A stretch of 64,000 bases of DNA. It comes from JAXGXJ01 sp963829545 (GTDB lineage Bacteria > Actinomycetota > Thermoleophilia > RBG-16-64-13). Position 1 is the first letter of the stretch; the number at the start of each line of letters is the position of its first letter. Positions 58,096-64,000 of this stretch are shown here, in pieces. Under the pieces are notes generated by a model that had not been told where the DNA came from, made no database searches, and was given only the letters and a program-made list of their open reading frames with translations. The translations under genes and the position numbers were made by a program. The stretch is taken from assembly GCA_963829545.1 (NCBI GenBank), contig CAWHIX010000011.1:248001-312000 (forward strand). The letters run 5' to 3'.

Positions 58096-59856
58096 ATGAC
58101 GACAGAAAAGACAGTCACACTCTGGATCGACAACATCCAGGTCACGGTGCCCGAGAATACCACCATCCTCAAGGCCGCCGAGTCCATCAACATCCGCATC
58201 CCCAGCCTGTGCTATCACCCCGATCTGAGCGTGATGGGGGCCTGTCGTGTCTGCCTGGTGGAGGTGGAAGGGCAGCGCAACCCGGCGCCCGCCTGCTCCT
58301 TCCCAGTGGCGGAAGGCCTGCGCGTGACGACCTCGTCCGTTCTTCTCCGGCGCCTGCGCCGTGACGTCGTAGAACTCATCCTCGACAACCACCCCCAGGA
58401 TTGTCAGACCTGCATGCGCAACGGCACGTGCGAGCTGCAGCGGTTGGCCTACGACCTCGGGGTCTGGGTGCGTCTGTTCGAGGGGGAACGCAAGCGGTCC
58501 GAGGTCGATGTGTCCGCCCCGGTGCGCCGCAACGCCGAGAAGTGCATCCTGTGCGGCCGCTGCATCCGGGTGTGCGCCGAGGTGCAGGGAGTCAACAACC
58601 TCTCGGCGCAGAAGCGCGGCTTCCGCACGGTGGTGGCTCCGGCTCACGAACAGGACATGATCGACTCGGTCTGCATACACTGCGGCCAGTGCTCCAACGT
58701 CTGCCCCACGGCCGCTTTCGTCGAGACCGGTTCCACCGGCCCCGTGCTGAGGGCTCTCTCCAACCCCGAACTGCACGTGGTGGTGCAGACGGCCCCCGCC
58801 ATCAGGGCCACCATCGGGGAAGGCTTCGGCTTCCGGCCGGGCACTCCCGTGGCGGGCAAACTGGTGACCGCCTTGCGTCGCGTGGGCTTCGCCAAAGTGT
58901 TCGACACCAACTTCGGGGCCGATCTCACCATCGTGGAGGAATCCACCGAGTTCATCGAGCGCCTGCGCAAGAACGAGAAGCTTCCGCTGATCACCTCCTG
59001 TTCCCCGGGGTGGATCAACTTCATGGAGCGCTTCTATCCGGAACTCATACCCCACACGTCCACCTGCAAGTCGCCCATGAGCATGCTCTCCACCCTCCTC
59101 AAGACCTATTACGCTGGGCAATCCGGGCTCGATCCCAAGAGCATCTTCGTCGTGGCGGTGATGCCGTGCACGGCCAAGAAGTTCGAGGCCGCCCGCGCCG
59201 AGCATCTCACCCCTTGGGGCGCCCCCTACACCGACGCGGTGCTGACCACTCGGGAGCTCATCTGGCTGCTCAAGTGCTTCGGGGTCGACTTCCACAACGT
59301 CGAGGACGGCATGTTCGATTCACCCCTGGGCGTGTCATCCGGCGCAGCCGACATCTTCGGTGCGACAGGCGGAGTGATGGAAGCCGCTCTGCGGACGGCC
59401 TACGAGAAGGTCTCGGGCCAGGAATTGGAGAATCTGGTCTTCGACGAGGTACGTGGCGTCGAGGGGATCAAAGAGGCGACGATCGATCTGGCCGGGACGG
59501 CGCTCAATATCGGGGTGGCCAACGGCCTGCAGAGCGCCAAGCGACTGCTCGATCGGGTGGTAAGCGGCGAGAAGTCCTACCACCTCATCGAGATCATGGC
59601 CTGTCCGGGCGGATGCGTGGCCGGCGGCGGCCAGCCCTATCCACCGGGCGACATGCACGTGCTCGATCCCAAACTGGCCCGCCTGCGCGCCCAGGCGCTG
59701 TACTCCATCGACGGGAGCAAGTCCCTGCGCAAGTCGCACGAGAACCCCGCCATCGAACGGCTCTACGAGCAGTTCTTGGGGGCGCCCAACAGCCACCTCT
59801 GCCACGAGCTGCTGCACACTCACTACGAGCCCAAGTACCCGAGAGGTGTGAGATGA
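58096..59856 (+). CDS. [FeFe] hydrogenase catalytic subunit (HndD/HydA-like)
   Basis: A 586-residue enzyme. From the N-terminus: a [2Fe-2S] domain (CYHPDLSVMGACRVC), a His-ligated [4Fe-4S] (DNHPQDCQTCMRNGTC), two [4Fe-4S] (CILCGRCIRVC and CIHCGQCSNVCPTA), then the H-cluster domain. The motifs are L1 TSCSPGW (T300), L2 MPCTAKKFE (Cys358) and L3 MACPGGCVAGGGQP (Cys503, Cys507). L1 has Ser303 where classical enzymes have the second Cys. HydEFG maturases are not in the window. The stop overlaps hndA by ATGA. It probably couples H2 to NAD(P)H and/or ferredoxin. Confidence 0.92.
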   Translation: MTTEKTVTLWIDNIQVTVPENTTILKAAESINIRIPSLCYHPDLSVMGACRVCLVEVEGQRNPAPACSFPVAEGLRVTTSSVLLRRLRRDVVELILDNHPQDCQTCMRNGTCELQRLAYDLGVWVRLFEGERKRSEVDVSAPVRRNAEKCILCGRCIRVCAEVQGVNNLSAQKRGFRTVVAPAHEQDMIDSVCIHCGQCSNVCPTAAFVETGSTGPVLRALSNPELHVVVQTAPAIRATIGEGFGFRPGTPVAGKLVTALRRVGFAKVFDTNFGADLTIVEESTEFIERLRKNEKLPLITSCSPGWINFMERFYPELIPHTSTCKSPMSMLSTLLKTYYAGQSGLDPKSIFVVAVMPCTAKKFEAARAEHLTPWGAPYTDAVLTTRELIWLLKCFGVDFHNVEDGMFDSPLGVSSGAADIFGATGGVMEAALRTAYEKVSGQELENLVFDEVRGVEGIKEATIDLAGTALNIGVANGLQSAKRLLDRVVSGEKSYHLIEIMACPGGCVAGGGQPYPPGDMHVLDPKLARLRAQALYSIDGSKSLRKSHENPAIERLYEQFLGAPNSHLCHELLHTHYEPKYPRGVR

Positions 59857-60444
59857 CTCCCGAGTCGTGCGGAATGGCCACCGAACTGCTCATCGCCGAA
59901 CAGGAGAAAGCCCGGGCCGTCCTTCCGGAGCATGTGGTCGTGTACGTAGAGCACTGTTGCGGGACGGAGCATCCCCACAGCTACCTCATCCCCGTGCTGC
60001 ACAAGGTGCAGGATCACTTCGGCTACCTGGCCCAGGAGCACATGGACGCAGTCTCCACGCTCATGCAGATCCCGGCGGCCAAGGTCACGGGGGTGGCGAG
60101 CTTCTACCACTACTTCACTTTCACTCCTCGCGGCGAGCACCAGATCTCGCTCTGCATGGGGACCGCTTGCTTCGTGAAGGGGGCGGGGGAGGTCTCTGGA
60201 CAAACTGAAGGATCTGCTCGGCATAGAGGTCGGAGAGACGACGCCCGACGGTCTCTTCTCCATCGACGTGGCCCGCTGTGTGGGCGCCTGCGCGCTCGCG
60301 CCGGTGATGATCGTCGACGAGAAGGTGTTCGCCGGGGTCAAGCCCGCCCAGGTGGCCAAGATCTTGGGCCAATACGGTTATGTCCGCAGGCCGGCGAAGG
60401 CGGGGGCGGCGGCGGGGAAGGCCGCGGCGGCAAGCTGCAGCTAG
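59853..60444 (+). CDS. NuoE/HndA-like [2Fe-2S] hydrogenase subunit (one frameshift)
   Basis: ATG 59853 overlaps the hydrogenase stop. YLIPVLHKVQDHFGYL and SFYHYFTFTPRGEHQISLCM are the NuoE (24-kDa) signature; the cluster ligands are C-x4-C in CMGTAC and CVGAC after a shift near 60190. The corrected C-terminus is LFSIDVARCVGACALAPVMI then an Ala/Lys-rich tail, stop 60444. Completes the trimer with 56173 and 58096. Confidence 0.86.
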
Positions 60445-60451
60445 GCCGACG

Positions 60452-60493
60452 GCCGGGGGGCGGGCGCTCTCGCGAGAGCGCCCGCCCCCCGGC
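60452..60493. terminator. 21-bp perfect palindrome terminator
   Basis: Bases 60452-60472 pair completely with 60473-60493, between convergent hndA and rubrerythrin. No T-run; suited to stopping both transcripts. Confidence 0.65.
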
Positions 60494-60516
60494 TCATGTC
60501 CAGACCCGCCTTCTCG

Positions 60517-61068
60517 TCAACTCGCGTAGGCGACGAACTTCTCCTTGAGAGCGTTGCACACCGGGCAGCGGTCGGGGGCCTCGCCCTCGAGCGTATATCC
60601 GCAGACTTCACAGACCTGCACGGGACCCAGCTCGACATCCTGGCCGCCATCGACCGCTTGCTTCGCCTTTTCGAAGAGCGCCTTGTGCATCTTCTCCGTC
60701 TCGTACGACCACTGGAAACTGCGATAGGCGCCCTTCTCCGCCTGCATCTCGGCGATGGCCATGAAGGCCGGGTACATCTCCTCGATCTCGTACGACTCTC
60801 CGGCGACGGCCAGACCCAGGTTCTTCAGCGTGTCACCAGGCCCGAAGGCGCCCATGCTGCCGGCCACCCGGCCATCGTCCAGATGGCGGAGTTCCTTGTA
60901 GTGATCGCCCGCATGGATGTACTCGGCGTCGGCGATGGCCAGGAAGAGCCTGGCGACGTTCGGGTAGCCGTCCTTGTCGGCCTGCCGCGCGAAGATGCGA
61001 TAGCGCATGTGAGCCATGCACTCCCCACCGAAGGCGTTGATCATGTTCTGCTCCGTCGTAGCTCTCAC
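60517..61068 (-). CDS. Rubrerythrin
   Basis: A 183-residue peroxide/oxygen-defence protein of anaerobes. Diiron domain: NAFGGECMAHMRYRIFARQA (an E-x-M-x2-x-R pattern), DAEYIHAGDHY and WSYETEKMH provide the carboxylate and His ligands. C-terminal rubredoxin-like centre: CEVCGYTLEG...CPVCNA. Monocistronic, convergent with the hydrogenase operon, which it may help protect. Confidence 0.92.
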   Translation of the reverse strand: MRATTEQNMINAFGGECMAHMRYRIFARQADKDGYPNVARLFLAIADAEYIHAGDHYKELRHLDDGRVAGSMGAFGPGDTLKNLGLAVAGESYEIEEMYPAFMAIAEMQAEKGAYRSFQWSYETEKMHKALFEKAKQAVDGGQDVELGPVQVCEVCGYTLEGEAPDRCPVCNALKEKFVAYAS

Positions 61069-61285
61069 GCCGTTCTCCTCCTATTGTCTGCTCTCCTCTC
61101 GACCCACCTCCACGATGTATTCCCAAATGAAGAAGCTTTGAACGTCATCGAGAGTGCAAGGCGTGGGCCGTCTGGGCGTCTGCTCTTTCGCGGGAGGCGG
61201 CGCTTTCTGCGTCCCGCTTTCGCTCGCGCCGATCGCGTTGGTGCTGCGAAGCGTCCTTCTTCAGCAGCCTGTTAAACTGCGGCCC

Positions 61286-61969
61286 ATGGATGAGGTGCAG
61301 GCGGTGGTCTTCGATATGGACGGCGTGCTCCTGGACTCGGGAGAGATCTGGGAGCGCATCATCACGGAGCTTTTCGCCGACTGTCGCGTGGCCTGGGACG
61401 ATTTCGACCAGGATGCCTTCGCCGGCGGCGACAACTCGCAACAGTGGGCTTCGTACCTCAGGCGCGTGGTGGGGCTTCCCCTCGAAGAGGAGGAGATCAT
61501 CTCCAGGGTGGTGGCGGCCCTCCTGTGCGCCTATGAGAAGGACCTGCCGCTGCTCCCCGGGGCAATGGAGGCGGTGGCCCGTTTGGCTCGTGAATATCCT
61601 CTGGGCCTGGCCAGTTCTTCGCCGCACCCCGTTATCGCCTTCGTACTGGAGCGGTCGGGACTCGACAGGTACCTTACGGCCTGGGTCTCTTCGGACGAGG
61701 TGCCGCGCGGCAAGCCGGCGCCCGATGTCTACTTGGAAGCCTGCAGGAGGCTGGCTGCGCAGCCGGACCGCTGCGTGGCTGTGGAAGACTCGCGTTTTGG
61801 CATTCGTGCGGCCAACGCGGCGCGTCTCAAGGTGATCGCCATCCCGAACCAACTGCTGCCGCTGGATACCGAGGTCCTTGGCCTGGTCGACGAGACCCTC
61901 GAGTCGATCGAGTGGCTTTCCCCGGAAGCGGTTAGGCAGACCATGGCGGGTCGACCTACGTTGCCTTGA
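61286..61969 (+). CDS. HAD-superfamily hydrolase (beta-phosphoglucomutase-like)
   Basis: ATG 61286 (MDEVQAVVFDMDGVLLDSGE) is chosen over an upstream start at 61154 because it begins at motif I, DMDGVLLDS. Motif II SSS (LGLASSSPHPV), motif III Lys in GKPAPDVYLEA and motif IV EDSRFGI are all present, with a helical cap after motif I. A phosphatase or mutase; substrate unknown. 227 residues. Confidence 0.9.
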   Translation: MDEVQAVVFDMDGVLLDSGEIWERIITELFADCRVAWDDFDQDAFAGGDNSQQWASYLRRVVGLPLEEEEIISRVVAALLCAYEKDLPLLPGAMEAVARLAREYPLGLASSSPHPVIAFVLERSGLDRYLTAWVSSDEVPRGKPAPDVYLEACRRLAAQPDRCVAVEDSRFGIRAANAARLKVIAIPNQLLPLDTEVLGLVDETLESIEWLSPEAVRQTMAGRPTLP

Positions 61970-62004
61970 CTCTCGAACGGCAATACGACCAGAAAGGGCG
62001 TGTC

Positions 62005-62835
62005 ATGACGGAACCGGCTGCTCACGATCGTCGAAGCTTCAAGGACCAGGGCGCCCAGTTTCTGCGCTCGCAGAACGCAGAGAGCGAGTTCGACTACGCG
62101 GCCAACCGGCCTCCTCACTCCCGACGTCTGGCGGGCCGCACCGTCACCGTCGCCCTTCGCGACTCGTCCCTGCGCTTCCGTCACATGTTCGACGAGCAGG
62201 GGATGAGAGGCGAAGTGCTCGAGGGCCCGGACAAGGGGAAGATCGTCCTGGCGCCGTACGAAGCCTTCGAGATGGCGCCGGAGGTCTTCTTCGTCTCCTT
62301 CCTGTCGGGAGAGGACCACTCTGTGGCCATGGCCCTCGATCTGCAAGGCGGCGGTGCGACCATGGTCACGGGTGAGATGACCGAAGGGGGCATAGTCTCC
62401 CGAGTGGCGGCGGGTCGCATCGAGGAGGTCGCGGACGAGACGACGGTCGTCTACCACCGGCCCTACTCGCTGGGTGGCACCCGCTTCCGCCAGGTCTACG
62501 CCGACAACGTGGTCTACGAGCATATCTATCTCACCGGGGTCTACGAGACCTGGCTCGGCGTCAAAGGACCACAGGCCGGGCAGGCCGATACCGAGGAGTA
62601 CCACGCCTACAAGGTCGCCGACGGGGTCTATCTGCTGTACTGGAACGAGGGTATCCTCACAGCGCAGATGACCTTCATGTTCAACTTCTTCGAGGGCAGA
62701 TCGGTCGCGGAACTCTTCGCGCGCACGGCCGGGGAACGGGTGCACAGCACCATCGGCGCCTACACGCACCTCATCCACACCAAATTGCCCGAGCTACCCA
62801 ACGTCACTCGGCTCGACATGTACGCCGGAGAGTGA
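62005..62835 (+). CDS. MoaF-like protein
   Basis: A 276-residue protein from ATG 62005. Repeated segments such as GRTVTVALRDSSLRFRHMFD, APEVFFVSFLSGEDHSVAMA and ETWLGVKGPQAGQADTEEYH fit the two-domain beta-barrel MoaF family, which takes its name from molybdenum cofactor gene clusters. The presence of a pterin-metal AOR at 51.6 kb is compatible, but direct involvement is only inference. 35 bases after the HAD gene, so possibly cotranscribed. Confidence 0.68.
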   Translation: MTEPAAHDRRSFKDQGAQFLRSQNAESEFDYAANRPPHSRRLAGRTVTVALRDSSLRFRHMFDEQGMRGEVLEGPDKGKIVLAPYEAFEMAPEVFFVSFLSGEDHSVAMALDLQGGGATMVTGEMTEGGIVSRVAAGRIEEVADETTVVYHRPYSLGGTRFRQVYADNVVYEHIYLTGVYETWLGVKGPQAGQADTEEYHAYKVADGVYLLYWNEGILTAQMTFMFNFFEGRSVAELFARTAGERVHSTIGAYTHLIHTKLPELPNVTRLDMYAGE

Positions 62836-62877
62836 TGCGCCCGCTCGGCATGACGCCGGGGAATCTGGCCCGCTTTC

Positions 62878-62917
62878 TTGACGGGAGACCCATAATCGTG
62901 GTCTAGTCTTCTTAGAC
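62878..62917 (+). promoter_or_regulatory. Possible promoter of the beta-propeller gene
   Basis: TTGACG (62878-62883), 18 bases, TCTAGT (62902-62907), overlapping an inverted pair GTCTA/TAGAC (62901-62917). Weak evidence. Confidence 0.3.
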
Positions 62918-62982
62918 CTCCAGGGAGGCATGCCCTTCCTGCCGAGGTGACAGTCGGAGCCGTCGGGCGCGAGGGGGGAGCA

Positions 62983-64000
62983 ATGAGTCCTCGCAATCGG
63001 GTCCGTGCCGCCATCGTGGCTCTGGGGTTTGCCGCGGCTGTCGTTGGCTGCCTCATCCCTGGCACCGGTGCCTTCGCCACCGACAAGAGCGAACTGCAGC
63101 GGCGCCTCGCTCTTCCGCCGTTCGCCTACGTAGCCGAGCACGACACCGACACGGCCAAGATCCAGCAGGGTCAGATCGTCGATACCGGCGCCGCCGCCTT
63201 CATCGACTCGGCTACGGACAGCCTGGTCGCCCGGCCCACGTTCGGGGCCAACCCGCAGGGGGTGGCAGTGGCCCCCGACGGCAGCAAGATCTACCTCACC
63301 GACGCGTACCAACCGGTCCTCCACGTCTTGGACGCCGAGAGCAAGGCGGAGATAGCCAGCATCCCGCTGCCCGGCGTAGAGCCACACGATGTGAACGCCT
63401 TCAGTAGGGCCCTACAGAACCTGGACACCAAGTTCTCCCACGATCTGTGGCGGTCCTGCGCCACCGGTGTGGCCTGCACTCCCGACGGGACCATGGTGCT
63501 GGTGTGCTCGAGTGCCGGGCTGCAGGTGGTGGATGCGGCGACCAACAAGGTGGTGCGCACGTTGCCGGATCTCTTCGGAGGAGCGCTCGCGGTGAGCTTC
63601 GACGGCACGCGGGCCTACGTCGCGGCCGATGACTTCGACCAGCTTCCCGATCGCACCTACTTCGAGTGGTTGCGGACCTGGTTCGAGGCGGAAGACAACC
63701 GCCTGGTATGCCTCGACCTGCGCACCTGGGAGGTGGTCGCAGAGATCCGCACGGCGGTGGTAGCGAGCGTGGCCGTCAAACCGGACGACTCGCAGGTGTT
63801 CTTCAGCGAGACCTACAAGGAGCGGGTGAGGGTCGTCGACGCGCTGACCCTGGCCGACCTCTGGGACGTGAGCACCGAGCCGTCATACTCCGTCGGCATA
63901 GGCTTCCTGCCCAGCGGGGAGAAGGCCTACGTCGTGTGCAGTGCCGAAAGCATTCTTGAGGATTTCGAGGACATGATGAGCGGAAAGGCCGTCCCCACGA
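62983..64000 (+). CDS. YncE-like beta-propeller protein (3' end outside window)
   Basis: ATG 62983 after GGGGGGAG. An Arg-rich start and hydrophobic segment (about residues 8-27, ending near GTGAFAT) form a signal peptide, with CLIPG as a possible lipobox. Repeats with the pattern P-x-G-x-x-(V/I)Y and V-D-A-x-T (PQGVAVAPDGSKIYLTDAYQ, VDAATNKVVRTLPDLFGG and GFLPSGEKAYVVCS) mark a YVTN/YncE-type propeller. The frame stays open to the window end (at least 339 residues). Extracytoplasmic; role unknown. Confidence 0.78.
   Translation, partial: MSPRNRVRAAIVALGFAAAVVGCLIPGTGAFATDKSELQRRLALPPFAYVAEHDTDTAKIQQGQIVDTGAAAFIDSATDSLVARPTFGANPQGVAVAPDGSKIYLTDAYQPVLHVLDAESKAEIASIPLPGVEPHDVNAFSRALQNLDTKFSHDLWRSCATGVACTPDGTMVLVCSSAGLQVVDAATNKVVRTLPDLFGGALAVSFDGTRAYVAADDFDQLPDRTYFEWLRTWFEAEDNRLVCLDLRTWEVVAEIRTAVVASVAVKPDDSQVFFSETYKERVRVVDALTLADLWDVSTEPSYSVGIGFLPSGEKAYVVCSAESILEDFEDMMSGKAVPT

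Noticed and set aside
56779..59295. Minus-strand ORF of 838 codons across the hydrogenase genes
   Set aside because: It lies antisense to hndC and hydA, whose motifs are complete. In GC-rich DNA long antisense frames arise from the third-position bias; its His/Gly/Arg-rich translation has no domain.
1..64000. CRISPR arrays, insertion sequences, tRNA or rRNA genes
   Set aside because: Looked for short regular repeats, transposase motifs and cloverleaf or rRNA-like sequence; none found by eye. A dedicated scan could still find a tRNA.

Overview
The window is a high-GC bacterial chromosome segment with about 55 protein genes. No rRNA, tRNA, CRISPR array or insertion sequence was seen. The gene content points to an anaerobic or oxygen-sensitive actinobacterium-like organism: a UPF0182 membrane protein, an HndA/C/D-type [FeFe] hydrogenase, rubrerythrin, corrinoid-dependent methyl transfer, a tungsten/molybdenum aldehyde oxidoreductase and a predicted selenoprotein. 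The lineage is an inference; no marker gene fixes it.

Layout. 0-4.6 kb: MFS transporter, TetR regulator, a UGSC-type predicted selenoprotein (in-frame UGA followed by a hairpin) and a small cupin. 4.7-16.9 kb: flavodoxin, HEAT-repeat lipoprotein, an orphan GspE/PilB ATPase, a Cys-rich protein, a second MFS, an SQR-like flavoprotein with a palindromic operator, a C_GCAxxG_C_C protein, the XpaC/TelA pair, a class III aminotransferase and a shortened PlsY-like protein. 17-24 kb: DrrA/DrrB-like ABC exporter, then a phosphate block (alkaline phosphatase divergent from pstS with an 11-bp-spaced PHO-box-like array, and an OmpR-type regulator).

24.3-46.9 kb is the most distinctive part. It carries four URO-D-superfamily methyltransferase-like proteins, two corrinoid proteins, two iron-sulfur flavoproteins with C-terminal Cys4 knuckles, two complete Liv-type ABC importers (the second with LivG-LivF fused and LivM probably joined too), a cupin, a VOC protein, a nitroreductase, a GntR/UTRA regulator and a MerR-TetR composite regulator. 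The simplest reading is a system that imports a small methylated or methoxylated compound and demethylates it through corrinoid chemistry. The substrate is unknown.

47-64 kb: STAS protein and UPF0182; PadR/TetR regulators divergent from an oxidoreductase operon (AOR, 3-hydroxyisobutyrate-dehydrogenase-like, cupin, zinc alcohol dehydrogenase); the hydrogenase operon; rubrerythrin; a HAD phosphatase; a MoaF-like protein; and a beta-propeller protein running off the window.

Data quality: many genes are interrupted by single-base indels with no loss of protein similarity, and they are very dense at 29.3-34.3 kb (30 or so in 5 kb, mostly +1). I read these as sequencing errors and annotate the genes as whole. 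The UGA in the UGSC gene is different: the frame is unbroken on both sides of it.
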